Shown here: piece by piece, positions 48,122 to 60,776 of the stretch | Layout: the number at the start of each line of letters is the position of its first letter | Position numbering within the stretch: position 1 is the stretch's first letter | Assembly: GCF_027580225.2 (NCBI RefSeq) | Contig: NC_073360.2 | Location: 11,772,501 to 11,836,500 of the forward strand | Reading direction: 5' to 3' | Length of the DNA: 64,000 nucleotides | From: Misgurnus anguillicaudatus | Taxonomy: Eukaryota; Chordata; Actinopteri; Cypriniformes; Cobitidae | Notes under the pieces: model-generated | What the model was told of the DNA's origin: nothing | Seen by the model: only the letters and a program-made list of their open reading frames with translations | The model's database searches: none | Translations under genes and position numbers: made by a program

Positions 48122-51100
48122 CTGATAAATAAAGAAAATACAAAAAAATATGAATTTTTAGTTAAAAATATAGATATCATATATAGGTATTATCTCTACA
48201 TTACACTGTACCATAATTAAGCAATATCGCTCGAGTAAGAGTGTGATATAGCTCTATATCATCACGGCTGTGATTAGGCCAGAGGCACGAGGCCGTAGAG
48301 CGATATTGCTTTTATACAACAGTTCGATGGCACACGTTTGAAAAACGAAAACTAGAAAACAACAACGGAGTTATTTTAAAAGCCTCTTTGTTTGAGAACT
48401 ACTTCTTCCGCCACGGATTTGAGGGCGGCTAGAATGACAGGTAACACTTTCGGCTGCTTTGAATCTCATAACAACTCAATGTACGGAAAAGCCGTTTCTT
48501 TATATTACCGTTTCTTGGTCACAAAGTGTAGTTTTAAGATTAGTTCAGTCGAGAATGTATATGTATTATATTTAAATCTGCAGTCGATTAGTAAAGATAG
48601 CGCCTGTTTGAACGTGTGCTTAGTGAGATTCGGTACGTATGAGAACCAAAGCATGAGCGGACGTCAGTGTTCACTCGCCCCGCTGACCACCGCCCTCTCT
48701 GGGCTACATCTCTGACAGGGATTCCCTGGCTTTCATGTTGGCCTGATGGTCAAAAATTAGATCAAATCAGCAGTGTTTGGTGTCATGATGAAACTATTAC
48801 TTGTTTTCTTATTCATATTTAGTGTCTTTTGTGTTTTTATTGTTTTGGCGCGAGGTAAAAGTTAATAAAACTATACTATATAATGTTACTATTGCTTTCT
48901 CATTTATTCTTAACGTGATACGAGCACTCGCTTGTTATTAGACTTTGTTCTTGTCAGTACTGTATAAAACAGTTTTTTATAAGTGTCAGAAAGATGTTTT
49001 TGCATGCTGCCTATAAATATATCAGTGGTGATATCTCATGACGTGTTTTAATAGTCACGTCACGATAAAATAAATGATCAATGTCCACATTTAACAGCTG
49101 TGGTGCTTACCTGCGGTTCCACAGTGTTTTCTCGTTTTGAGGAGAGAGATCGCTCCAGAAAATTGTTTATTCCTCTTAAGTGTTAATCGTCCACACGATG
49201 TGACAAGACATTAATCCCATTAAGTTTAACGTAACATCCAAGAGCGCTGATCTTTGACGGAATAATAACTTCCGTTTGTGATTCACACACTGATTCACGA
49301 GCTAGTGAACTAATGAGACACACGGAGAGTGATTCAAAACAGCGCGGTTGTGTGCGTCCGTGTGTGCCTGCAGTTTTTCAATTCAGAGATGAGCCTGTTT
49401 AGAGGACATCCATTCACTAGGTGGCGGAATGATACAAAATGGTGAAGCGGTTACTGTGCCGTTATCAGTAGAATATTGCACGCCTCTTAGCCAATCAGAT
49501 TCGAGAACTAGAAAGAACTGTTGTATAATATTAAAATAACTCAGATTAAGGAAGAGATAACATGCCGTCAGTCGCTATTGCAAAATAAACCCACACTGCA
49601 AAAAATGATGTGTTAATTTTTTACACATTGTGTGTGTCATGCCATTTAATGCGTTTTTTCATGTTAAAATAAATGAAAGGGACAACACAAGTTGTGTTAA
49701 AAACAGTGATGGGAGTAACGCGTTACAATTAATTCTGTTACTGTAATTCCACTAATTTTAGCGGTAATAAACATGTAACAAATTTTTTTTTAATCAAGTA
49801 ACACAGTTACAATTAGTGAAATCTAAATGAGTTGGTTACTCACGTTACTCTATTTTGTGATAAATGAACACTTGCAGACAAGACATTTCTGATTCACTAA
49901 TTGTAACTGCGTTACTTGATTTAAAAAAAAAACTTCGTTACATGTTATTACCGCTAAAAGTAGTGGAATTACAGTAACAGAATTAATTGTAACGCAATAC
50001 TCCCATCACTGTTTTTAACACAACTTGTGTTGTCCCTTTCATTTATTTTAACATGAAATAACGCATTAAATGGCATGACACAAACAATGTGTAAAAAATT
50101 AACACATCATTTTTTGCAGTGCAGCCGATTATTTTATGTTAAAGTTTGCATGATTGTAAATTATGCCACCTATTACACAGATACTTGCCACATAATTAAA
50201 TATAAAATATTGATTATTAGACTTTGATGCTTTTTAAATGGATGAAATAAAAAAGAAAAACTGCCAAGAGGAGCCCAAAAAATATGTGAACTTTTACAGT
50301 TTGGATTTAGTTTAGGTTCCCATAGTTCCCATAGTTAAATATTAGTTATGTGATGATTTCTGGTTAGAGGGAATATCAGTAATAACTAGTAATAATTGCA
50401 GCTTTCGTGTTAACGTTAAATTAAAATAGAGACCCACCCGTCATTGAGGCTGTTTTGAGAATGAAAGGGGCGAGCACAACCCTGGCTCCAGGTATCTTCA
50501 GAGCACACGGAGGGAATCAAATGTACAGGACCTGAAAAACAAACATGTCATTCACAAAAGGCACTTTTAACAGATAATTATTGTTTAATTGACATGTTTG
50601 GACTCCTGAAGCCTTATGGTGAACTAAAAAAATCCTCACTGCACTCGAATTTGGCAGTAGGACCTCTGAAATGTGTGAAACTAAAGTCCCTTGGTGGAAG
50701 CCATGTTTGCAACTTACAACGTCTCTGGGCAGTTCTTTGAGTCATGCGAGACTAAAGTACTATCCACTTTAATAGAGAAAGTCAAATATCTCTAAAATCA
50801 CAATTAAACAACATATTTCTGACCAACAATTAAACCTGAAATCAACTGTATCATAAAGTTTGTTCTTAAGCTCAAATTGCACTTAAAACACCTTTTTTGA
50901 GGTCCGTTCTGTTACTGTGCATGCACACAGGTTGAAAGGCACATTGTACAGAGCCCCTCGCACAGAGAATCGTCAGTCTTTATCGATTGATGATTGGTTC
51001 TTTTAACTGAGAGGCGGGACTTCTCGAGAGCGGCCATATTGAGGGTTGCATTCATAGGCAAACGTGTGTGCCTCATACGTCTTGAAAAGAGTGATCGCCC

Positions 51101-53307
51101 CCTGGTGGCTCCTTGCATTACAAGTCATAAACCCCGCCCTCTCCATGTAAACGAATGGGACTCTGCTCTAATTAAAAAAATATTTACACTTCCAATAAAA
51201 GTTTCCGTAAGATGGTCTTTGTCCTTCAAAGTAGTTTTATCACGCTGATATAAGTTTAATTGTTCGATTTTGTGAAAAGATTCATTTTAGCTAGTAATTT
51301 GATGCTATTGAAATGGGGCGTGTCGTTATGATTGGCATGGTTGAATTGGGCACGCAAGCATTTAGGCGGAAGTTTGATACCGCCTCTGGCTCCACGGACC
51401 ATTCCTTCTGCGCATGCGTTGGCTGGCTCCAAACTGACGTTTTTACATAACATGGTGGCGACCATGGTCGGACATTTTTGGCTTCAATTCATTACAATGG
51501 AAGAAGGCAACGTTGCGTCATCCATTTTTTTAACAGTCCATATAGTCAACCGAAACCGAAGGCAGCTAACTTGTTGCCTCACTGCGTCATGAGGCAATGA
51601 CTTGAAGGCAGCTCCGGGAAACGCATTCGGAAAAACTTCATAGGCAGCGTAATGGATTTTGTTTCAAATATAAACAGAGAGCGCCTTAGTGATAACTAAT
51701 CCCATATTTGAAAACTGCAATACTAAAGGGCTCGTTATAGTTGTGCGTAGGTCCTACGGCGTAGCCGCGACGGCGTAGGTTCTGCGTCGGTTTTCATTTA
51801 TACTTTTGCGTCGTCGTCTGCGTCGACGTGCAAACACACGCGCAGACCGCTGGTAAGCAGTAACCACGCATGTAACCACAGTAGCAGCGCGACCGTCAGA
51901 GAAGAAGAAGCTTAGCACGTTAACCCACAAACGAAGAAGAAACAGCAACTTGTTGTGTATAATTTTAGAAGACCAGCAATGATGGAAGTAAATAAACAAC
52001 GACTTCTGATGCAGTTTGAGTTAAATCACTTCCCAACTTGGCTCATCTTTGTTTTCACCGTCACAAACGGAAATACCTATGACGCAGTTTTTTTTTACCT
52101 GACGAAAGGGGTTCTGGTGGACCAATCACAGCGCTTGCAGTCTGCGTAGATCTGACGCGCTGTTAAAAATGCGAGGTGCACGTCAGGCTACGCACAGGCT
52201 ACGGATAGGCTACGGCGTAGAACCTACGCACGACTATAAATCGCCATTAATGTCTCACTAGAAATGCAATCGAAAGATGTAAAAAGTGAAAATATAACTT
52301 TATTTACACAAAATTTGTAATCCAGACGATTTTTGGTCCCCCATTTATTTTTTAGAACTGGACAAGGCACGACCAATCACATCCCTGCGCACGCACGCAC
52401 ACACACACACACAAAGAATTGTGGGATAAGATGAAGAAGGTATCTCAAGAGTCAGGAAGTTAACCAAACATTGGATCCGAACATTCATTGATGCCTTCCT
52501 GCCTTGGAATGCTGCGTCCGATTTCAGACACAGCCATAGTAATAGCACTGCTCAATCTTATTATATCAATCATTTTTGGTGAAACTCACCGCAGGTCTGT
52601 CCTGAACTATGATGGCAGTGACAACAAGGACGCTGCGAAAATTCCAGTACTCTCCGATCCAAACAGGATAACTCGGATCCCACATACGGACCCTCATGAG
52701 GCCTCAAAGACACTGAGAAACAGGGACAAAGAATAAACTGCTATTAGATCAAATTGCAAATAACCCAATACAGGGCCGGTTTCCCGGACAGGGTTTAGAT
52801 AAACCCAGGACTAGGCCTTAGTTATATTAGGACATTTAAGTAGTTTTTCACAAACATACCTTACAAAAAACAATACTGTTGTGCATCATGAGACAAAGCA
52901 ATGGCACTGATATATGTTAAGATACGTCATTGCAAGATGTTTTTAAATTAAGGCAGATCAAACATGCACTAGGATAACCCCTGTCCGAAAAACCATTTCA
53001 CTTCACCCTGGAAAACCCACGGGTCAAATTTGGCCAATGTTAATTGATGCTAAAGAGAAGGGTTCTTGGGTTCTCCAGAGTTAAACTACTAAAATAAACT
53101 TCATCTTGATATTAAACACTATTAGAAGGGATCAAAATGAATTACCAGGTTTTTTCTCCAGCAGCTGTCGCTTACAGTAAATGACACATAGGATGAAAAG
53201 AGCCATGAGGACTGTGGCCAGGGCGCTGCAGATGACCGCAGCTAAAGCCATGTCTCTCGGGCTGGTCACTGTCGACTGTAGAGGAACCAGATTCACTCGC
53301 CCGCTAC
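47878..53307 (-). CDS. tnfrsf19: TNFRSF19 (TROY) receptor, 3' coding part: juxtamembrane, transmembrane and cytoplasmic exons
   Basis: TNF-receptor-superfamily member 19, a type I membrane receptor (by family knowledge signalling through TRAFs and JNK, and a Nogo-receptor co-receptor). Minus-strand exons 53146-53307, 52590-52712, 50438-50531 and 47878-48121 join in phase. They give the juxtamembrane GSGRVNLVPLQSTVTSPRD, a strong transmembrane helix (MALAAVICSALATVLMALFI LCVIYC), then GSELSCLDRRVLEF, CCHCHHSSGQTCGPVHLIPSVC and a tail with LSDAWPLVQSD. These follow human TROY block by block (SSPRDTALAAVICSALATVL, GSELSCFDRP, CGPVRLLPSMC, FSDAWPLMQN). The tail after LSDAWPL is much shorter than in human. 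Signal peptide and cysteine-rich domain exons were not found up to 64000, so the gene is partial here. Confidence 0.92.
48309..49533. mobile_element. 1.2 kb element with TTATACAACAGTTC ends
   Basis: TTATACAACAGTTC at 48315 is inverted at about 49521-49534 (GAACTGTTGTATAA). It follows a hairpin-like block (GCAATATCGCTC ... GAGCGATATTGC, 48222-48311). Noncoding. It lies between the last two TNFRSF19 coding exons. Confidence 0.6.
49594..50121. mobile_element. 528-bp near-perfect palindrome (CACTGCAAAAAATGATG ends)
   Basis: From CACTGCAAAAAATGATGTGT to ACACATCATTTTTTGCAGTG the two halves are almost exact complements; the turn is near 49855. An inner pair AACAGTGATGGGAGTAACGC / GCAATACTCCCATCACTGTT suggests one palindromic MITE inside another. 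TNFRSF19 intron. Confidence 0.85.
50438..50531 (-). CDS. tnfrsf19: TNFRSF19 cytoplasmic exon (CGPV block)
   Basis: Acceptor TTTTTCAG|GTCCTG, donor GACGG|GTGGGT. It encodes PVHLIPSVCSEDTWSQGC then ARPFHSQNSLND; human has GPVRLLPSMCCEEACSPN here. It is too short for an ORF scan and was found by phase and homology. Confidence 0.88.
50532..51727. other. TNFRSF19 intron, repeat-like but unclassified
   Basis: Two GC-richer blocks (about 50990-51140 and 51330-51500) look like dispersed fish repeats (GCGGCCATATTGAGG, ACATGGTGGCGACCATGG). No inverted ends could be paired. No gene. Confidence 0.35.
51728..52247. mobile_element. GGGCTCGTTATAGTTGTGCG-family element, uninterrupted copy
   Basis: 520 bp from AGGGCTCGTTATAGTTGTGC to ACGACTATAAATCGCC, inverted ends with subterminal CTACGGCGTAG repeats. 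It provides the empty site for the insertion in the 45248-46960 copy. Confidence 0.75.
52590..52712 (-). CDS. tnfrsf19: TNFRSF19 cytoplasmic exon (GSELSC block)
   Basis: Acceptor GTTTCTCAG|TGTCTT, donor CCTGCG|GTGAGT. It encodes SLRPHEGPYVGSELSCLDRR then VLEFSQRPCCHCHHSSGQTC, aligned with human SLRSQDIQYNGSELSCFDRP. Phase fits both neighbours. Confidence 0.92.
53146..53307 (-). CDS. tnfrsf19: TNFRSF19 transmembrane exon
   Basis: Acceptor GGGATTTAG|GTAGCG, donor AAACCTG|GTAATT; enters with two leftover bases and leaves with one. It encodes the stalk, a roughly 25-residue hydrophobic helix and a basic stop-transfer (CKRQLLEKKP). A near-exact match to TROY. Confidence 0.95.
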
Positions 53308-54596
53308 CTAAATCCCAAAAAAAAATGATTGTTGTTAATTTAGATATTTTAATATGCCTTATAAAAGACACAGTGTGATTTTAAATGCAATGGCAGCACG
53401 GCATGTTTGAATGTGCAGAAACTAAGCGATTTATTTAGTTTTTTATTGGCAAAATCATAGTTTACTGCATAGTAACCATGGCATTTTGGTTTTAACTGTA
53501 GTAAAAACCATAGTTAATGTTTGTGGGTAGACCCCACCCTTAGCATTTTATTAACCTCTGTAAGGACTAAGACCAGCATGTGTCTCATCTTCCATTAAAC
53601 CTTTCAAAACCAAATGGTGTCTGTGCGTCTGGCTGGCATATCTCGGAGCGCTGCGGTTACGTTCAGCGATCCGTTTCAAAGAAACTGGGGTTCGAATAGC
53701 AGGAATGTCCCAGAGGTGAAGGGCACATTCTCGGCCCGCTGATAATTTTTCACCTTTTCACCCCTGGGCCAGTCGTGCCTCCGCTTGCCAGTCTGGTGAG
53801 TCCATTATTAGGGAGCAAATCAAGGTTGTGGGAAGTCACTGCTAAATGTTTGAAGTTGAGTTGGGGAATGTGTAATGAGTCTGAGAAAACAGCTGCCGTG
53901 GTCTGAAAACACCACGCTAACTCTGATGTCACCGTCTCGTGAAAACCTCCCTGCCCTGAGGACAACAGTGATCTTCAGTGAAATCGAGCGGCTATCGAGT
54001 GTCTGATCTGGCCTGAAGTAGGGGTTTCACAGCCGTTGTTCTTATGACAGTGCCAGTTAACTTATCCAGATAATTAGGGTTATCATGTTAACCGGTGAAC
54101 GCATCAATGCATCTGTCATATATGACTGAAAGAAAATAACCAAGTTTGGCATACACATTTTATTTTTATGCATTCACTGGTAATCGAACCCATGACTTTG
54201 AATTAATTTAACCATAGTAGTGGTGCTTCCTTAAGGCCGATTTTTAATGTGTATGCAAGGGTCTACATACAGTGCGCACGTACTGTACGCCCACCACCAG
54301 ATTTTTTATTACGCACCAGCCAGGAGAGGTATTGCAATTATTTTGCAGATGTTGAACGTCAGCGCACGTGTATGAGTCAATTAAAATATGCTTAACGTTC
54401 AACTGTGCACGTACACTTATGCTTAAAAAAACAATACCTAGAGCTCAAGGCTTTCAGATTTGAACAAACCTCTAACCCACTATCACTTTTCTAAGCAAAC
54501 AGATTTACAATTTTCACCTGGTGGAAAAAACATAGAAATGAATAGAGGGGCATATGCAGAAACCAGAGCATATTAGAGTAGGCTACTGGACATTTG
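53308..54596 (-). other. TNFRSF19 upstream intron, no exon found
   Basis: I searched the minus strand for Cys-rich TNFR exons and found none. A tRNA-like repeat trace lies near 54185 (GGTAATCGAACCCATGAC). Confidence 0.45.
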
Positions 54597-55240
54597 GGTG
54601 ATTCTCGCGAAATTAGACTTATGAGGTGTCATGAAACATTTTGATAAAAAAAGTAAATGCAAAGTATCAACATAAGAAGCATACAGTTACAAACATCTCT
54701 TCATGTACTACTTTGCACATGATTTTAAATGAAATCATAAAAAATAATTTTGTTGTTTTTTCCACATTTAAATATGGAAAATATTCATTACCACAACGTG
54801 TCCATGACTGGATTTGGGTTCTTTGACATGGAAATATTTTCTCATAATTTTCTCATCCTCCGCAACAATTTTCAATCATTGTTTAAGCCCTCAAGGAACT
54901 AACATTTTCAAAAAAAATTGTTGGAAGGGACATAATTGACTGTGACACTCAAGATGGCTACCAGGTAAGCAGTTCTTATTTTTTCTCTCTAGATAAAAGT
55001 AGAAATTTTGTTTGTCATAGTACCTAGACAACTTTTTAGATCTCATTACCGAAACATGAGTTTGTAAATGCATATATTTAATGTAATATCATGTTGCGGT
55101 AATGATAATTTTTGATAATGATAATCTAAAAAATGTAAATAATTCTATAGGAAATATTTTTTAAATCCTCTAAAAAATAATGGTTAAGTTCAGACCTTAA
55201 TCTTATATGTAAAAAAAAGTTAATTTCATGAGAATATGTT
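54597..55240. mobile_element. GGTGATTCTCACGAAA-family element, copy 3 (inverted, worn end)
   Basis: Starts GGGTGATTCTCGCGAAATTA; runs in opposite orientation to copy 2, sharing ATGAGGTGTCATGAAACA, TCCTCCGCAACAATTTTC and CAAGATGGCTACCAGGTAAG. The right terminus is eroded near TTTCATGAGAATATG. Confidence 0.65.
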
Positions 55241-55487
55241 TTATATTCCTATAAGGCTATAATTATTTTATACATTTGTCAGATGCAACTCACAGTGCAC
55301 GCAATTTATGCTTTTTATTTATCAGTACGTGTGTTCCCTGGGATTAAACCCATAACCTTTCTGTTACTGCGAAACCACCTTAAACAGCAAACCTTGACTT
55401 TTTATTTATACGTTTGCTTTCTTTTAGTGTTTAACCATTACTATTTAGTGTACTATAAAACATCAAATAGGCTTCAGTCTTCACCAA

Positions 55488-56320
55488 GGTTTTTCCCCTC
55501 CTAGGACTTTTTTCTCCTGACTAAAAAAGCCGGGAGTTTTTTTCTCCTAGGAGTTTTTTTTTCAACTCCTAGGGAGTCAGCTGACATTAGCTTAACTTAG
55601 CATCCTCTTCTATACGCCACATTATTTCTACGCCCGCTAGTACGGTTTAATCTTATCCACTGTACTTTGCTGCTTACAGCCCAGTCACACGAAATTACGT
55701 ACCTATAGTCACTTAATTTTTGTATTCTTTTTTGTGATACTGTCACGAATTTCCGCGTTTTTTCGTGATCATATCAAAAATTTCTGTTTATGTGTTATTG
55801 TCACGTATTGGTTACTCAACTGTTTTGTCCCATTTTCTTACCATTGTCGCTTTGGTTTAGGGTTAGATTTACATAAAATGACATCCTTATCCAAACCCAA
55901 CTCTAAACCTAACGCCAGGCGACAATGGTTTAAAAATCAGAAAATTTAAAAAAACAAATATAGTACAAACCAATACTTAAATGTGACTTCCTAACGCAAA
56001 CCCCAAATCTAACCCTAAACCGAAGCGACAATTGTTTCAAAATAGGAAAAAGCAGTTGAGCAACCAATAAGTGACAATGACACACAAACAGAAATTCGTG
56101 ATACGGTCACCGAAAAACGCGGACAGTATCACGAAAAAGAATCAAAAAATTACGTGACTATAGGTACACAATTCCGTGAGACTGGGTAGCAGCTTATATT
56201 GTTCATCGATTTTTCTGTGTTTTCTCCTGCATTTACTAATGTAAAGCTGCTTTGAAACAATTAAACAATTGTGAAAAGTGCTATATAAATTAAATTAAAT
56301 TGAATGAATGTATGAATGAA
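55488..56320 (+). mobile_element. LINE 3' end copy 2, interrupted by a palindromic element
   Basis: Shares TAGCTTAACTTAGCA, GCTAGTACGGTTTA and TGTAAAGCTGCTTTGAAACA with 32430-33195; ends GTGCTATATAAATTAAATTA then ATGAATGAATGA. An independent insertion (55680-56186) splits this copy. Confidence 0.65.
55680..56186. mobile_element. 507-bp palindromic element (CCCAGTC...GACTGGG)
   Basis: Left CCCAGTCACACGAAATTACG, right CCGTGAGACTGGG; the arms mirror each other for about 200 bp (CCTATAGTCAC, ATACTGTCACGAA, TTGTCACGTATTGGTT and their complements). The centre contains two AACCCTAAACC-type segments. Noncoding. Confidence 0.75.
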
Positions 56321-58479
56321 TGAATAAAAACATGCAGTGACTCATCCAACATTTTATTTCAGGTTTTTTAATAAGGTGTTAATAAATAGTAATAGTTCAG
56401 AGCTAGATATCTTAAATACATAGCATAAGTATTGCAAATGTTTTATTGGCAGCTGTTAAGAAAGATAACAAACACAGGCACGTAATGACATAAAGCCTGC
56501 AGAGATTTTTTTATGTGGAACTATTAACTTTATATAAAGAGGTTAAATATGAACCAGATATTTGTTTAACATCTTTTCATGAGGAGAACACAAGCCTTTT
56601 TCATTTGCTCTATGGTAAATAAATCATTAAGTAAACATGGGCTTGGCCTTCACATATCCAAGAGCTCTTTGTGATACAATGCGAACATCAGCTAAGCCCT
56701 ACTAAGGAGTTTTCTCTCTAGGGATTACAGTATGTGTGTTTGTGCCATGCCATGATGGAGGGGAGATGTGGGTGGTTGCCATGACCAAAAAGCTCCAGGA
56801 CCAAATCTAGGCGAGTAGGGATCTATAATATAGTGCTTATGGAGATGACAAAATCGTGACAAGTCCTAAACCATTTTAGGTAGGTAGGTAATGCAATTTT
56901 TCAACAATCAATTTTCCATCCAATCTTTTATTTTACAAGCATTCCCTGGGAATCGAACCCATGACTTTGACAGTGCTAGCGCCCTACTAGTTGAATTTAA
57001 CAGTAGCTGTGCTTTCTAAAGGCCGAAGTTCTTCCTCTAATGTATCTGCCTAGAAAAAGCAAATGTGCTAGTAAACGAATAAAGCAGAACCAAAGTCTTC
57101 ACGAAGTTTGTTCATTAAACCTCGGTCTAAACGGTCATGTCTCCGTGCCAGCAAATCTGAGCCAGCTGTGTGCTGTTCTCATGCCCTCTCTCACAATCCC
57201 CAAACGTTTCTCCTCTTATCAGCTGCCCACAGCTGCAGCAAACAGACAAAGAGCGGCTCATTGAAAAGATCTCACCTGCTGATATTATCGCTTCAGGAGC
57301 CAATAGACCGCACTCTTTGATATGTGCGCCTGCTTGTTGACTTTACAGAATACCAAACTCAAACACATGGCCTTGAGCCCAAAGAAACAGAGGGGTGGAC
57401 AGCTTTGGGGATTGTGATAGTGTACAGGGCCGACCCGGTCAGGGCTGTAGTTCAGTTTTTTACATGCCCTGCCGACATTATTACTGGCATATATGCAAGG
57501 CATATTATTATTATGGCAGCTATACATTGACCAGGACATTAAGGTTAAAAGAATTCACGCAATACATAAACCAATTCTATATAACCTGAACAGAAATGTG
57601 CTTTCAGAAGCGGAAAGTTATTTTAATGTAAGTTCTCAAAGACTTGATAAATTGTAAGTTAGACCAAAGAATGTGTGTTAAGCAAATAGGGTGATGTCCT
57701 GTTGACTTTTAAGTTACTACCTGCTTTTAGCAGAACTATGTTTGTGTAGCGTTTCAACAGAACTACACCTCCCACCCGTCACACTTGTCAAATGGCTCCA
57801 TCAACCCCAAGATATATGACTCCTACAAATTATGACCTACTGGCCGGGCCAATGTGCTTTAATCCGCTTTAGGTCAAATACCAAACCAAAAACATTTTTA
57901 AATTGCCTGCAGTTGAAGATGCCTGCAGTATGTTACTGATAAAGTTCATAAAAGATTTTCCCATGACTGAATGGCACTGTGATGAAAATATAGATCCGAG
58001 TACAGCCCAGAAATATTTCATATACTGTACTCTCCTTTCACACTTGGCTGCTGTTGAGGAATTATATCCAGGGTATATCTAGTGTACCAGCAAACCTCAT
58101 CTGTGTCTGATAGCAAGAGAGTTTCATTTGGACTCACCAAATTCAGTTTGCATTTGGTGTAAATAAGATGCCTTTTTATTTTTTGATAAACTTCAGAGAG
58201 CAGTCTAAATTTGTTGCATCTCTTGTCCATGGTGGGCACTTTAGTGACCAATCCAGAGCAACAAAAAACATGGACACTAGTCAACATTTGTATTTCAAAA
58301 CCTTTCATAAAAGTTGTCTTAAAATTTTTAACAATACCAATTTGTCTTAACGTTTATGAACCTCTTTTGATCCACAACAAATGTTGACTAGTGTAGAAAA
58401 CGGTTAACCACTGCTTACCTGTCCTCCAGTCTTTACATAGTTCAAGTGGTAGACAGCTGGTGCTAGTAATAAAATGTAC
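56321..58479 (-). other. TNFRSF19 upstream intron, no exon found
   Basis: Mostly unique. A tRNA-like repeat trace lies at about 56940-56990 (CCCTGGGAATCGAACCCATG). A donor-like AATTTG|GTGAGT on the minus strand near 58135 has no matching TNFRSF19 coding sequence. Confidence 0.45.
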
Positions 58480-60770
58480 CGTGGTTCAAAGTAGAGGTCA
58501 ACCGATAAACCTAACCCATAGTTCAGAGTAGAGGTCAACGGTTAACCCTAACCTATAGTTGAAAGTAGAGGTCATCTTACAACCTTAACCCAAAGTTTAG
58601 AGTAGAGTTGAACCAATAACCTTAACCCATAGTTTAAAGTAGAGGTCAAATGTTAACCCTAACCCATAGTTTAGAGTAGAGTTGAACCAATAACCTTAAC
58701 CCATAGTTTAGAGTAGAGGTCAACCGATAACCTTAACCCATAGTTTAGAGTAGAGGTCAACCGATAACATTAACCCATAGTTTAGAGCAGAGGTCAACCG
58801 ATAACATTAACCCATAGTTTAGAGTAGAGCTGAATAAATAATCTTAACCCATAGTTCAGATTAAAGGTCATCCAATAACCCTAACCTATAGATGAAAGTA
58901 GAGGTCATCGGACAACCTTAACCATAGTTTAGAGTATGGTCAACCGATAACATTAACCAACAGTTTAGAGTAAAGGCCATCCAATAACCTTAGCCCACAG
59001 TTTAGAGTAGAGCTGAACTGATAATCTTAACCCATAGTTCAGAGTAGAGGTGAACCAATAACCTTAACCCATAGTTTAAAATAGAGGTCAAACGATAACC
59101 TTAACCCATAGTTTAGAGTAGAGGTCAACCGATAACATTAACCCATAGTTTAGAGTAGAGCTGAATCAATAATCTTGACCCATAGTTCAGAGTAAAGGTC
59201 TTCCAATAACCCTAACCTATAGATGAAAGTAGAGGTCATCGGACAACCTTAACCCATAGTTTAGAGTAGAGGTCATCCAATAACCTTAGCCCACAGTTTA
59301 GAGTAGAGCTGAACTGATAATCTTAACCCATAATTCAGAGTAGAGGTGAACCGATAACCTTAACCCATAGTTAAAAATAGAGGTCAAACGATAACCTTAA
59401 CCCATAGTTAGAGAAGATTACCTAAACCCGTAGTTTAGAGTATAAATGAACTGATAATCTTAACCTATAGTTCGGAGTAAAGGTCATCCAATAACACTAA
59501 CCTATAGATGAAAGTAGAGGTCATCCGACAACCTTAACCCGTAGTTTAGAGTAGAGGTCAACCAATAACCTTATCCCACAGTTTAGAGTAGAGCTGAACT
59601 GATAATCTTAACCCATAGTTCAGAGTAGAGGTGAACCGATAACCTTAACCCATAGTTTAGAATAGAGGTCAAACGATAACCTTAACCCATAGTAAGAGAA
59701 GATAACCTTAACCCGTAGTTTAGAGTATAAATGAACAGATAATCTTAACCTATAGTTCAGAGTAGAGGTCAACCGGTAACATTAACCCATAGTTTAGAGT
59801 AGAGGTCAACCAATAACATTAGCCCACAGTTTAGAGTAGAGCTGAATCGATAATCTTAACCCATAGTTCAGAGTAAAGGTCATCCAATAACACTAACCTA
59901 TAAATAAAAGTAGAGGTCAACCGATAACATTAACCCATAGTTTAGAGTAGAGCTGAACTGATAATCTTAACCTATAGTTCAGAGTAGAGGTGAACCTATA
60001 ACCTTAACCCATAGTTTAGAATAGAGGTCAAACGATAACATTAACCCATAGTTTAGAGTAGAGGTCAACCAATAACATTAACCCATAGTTTAGAGTAGAT
60101 CTGAACTGATAATCTTAACCTATAGTTCAAAGTAGAGGTCATCCAATAACCTTAGCCCACAGTTTAAAGTAGAGCTGAACCAATAACCATAACCCATAGT
60201 TTAGAGTAGAGGTCAACCAATAACATTAGCCCACAGTTTAGAGTAGAGCTGAATCGATAATCTTAACCCATAGTTCAGAGTAAAGGTCATCCAATAACAC
60301 TAACCTATAAATGAAAGTAGAGGTCAACCGATAACATTAACCCATAGTTTAGAGTAGAGCTGAACTGATAATCTTAACCTATAGTTCAGAGTAGAGGTGA
60401 ACCGATAACATTAACCCATAGTTTAGAGTAGAGGTCAACCAATAACATTAACCCATAGTTTAGAGTAGATCTGAACTGATAATCTTAACCTATAGTTCAA
60501 AGTAGAGGTCATCCAATAACCTTAGCCCACAGTTTAAAGTAGAGCTGAACCAATAACCATAACCCATAGTTTAGAGTAGAGGTCAAACAATAACCTTAAC
60601 CCATAGTTAGAGAAGATAACCTTAACTCATAGTTTAGAGTATAGATGAACCGATAATCTTAACCTATAGTTCAGAGTAGAGGTCATCAGATAGCCCTAAT
60701 CCATAGTTAACAGTAGAGGTCAAGTTCACAGTAGAGGATAACCGATAACCCTAGCCAATAGTTTTTAATG
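58480..60770. repeat. 2.3 kb minisatellite, 37-bp monomer, with higher-order structure
   Basis: About 60 diverged copies of a unit of the form AGAGTAGAGGTCAACCGATA + ACCTTAACCCATAGTTT (37 bp). Variants differ at fixed places (GGTCAACC, GGTCATCC, GCTGAACT; CATAGTTT, CACAGTTT, TATAGTTC). From 59801 the order of variants repeats at 60208, a 407-bp (11-monomer) period; another landmark repeats at 370 bp (10 monomers), so one monomer was lost. No coding potential. Confidence 0.92.
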
Positions 60771-60776
60771 AATAAT

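Noticed and set aside
47895..48220. Plus-strand frames at 47895-48220
   Set aside because: Antisense of the last TNFRSF19 coding exon.
52488..52736. Plus-strand 82-codon reading frame with a hydrophobic segment
   Set aside because: It is the antisense of a TNFRSF19 exon (52590-52712) that has proper splice sites, phase and clear homology.
58018..58308. Possible TNFRSF19 extracellular exon on the minus strand
   Set aside because: Has a donor-like site near 58135, but no Cys pattern of a TNFR domain.
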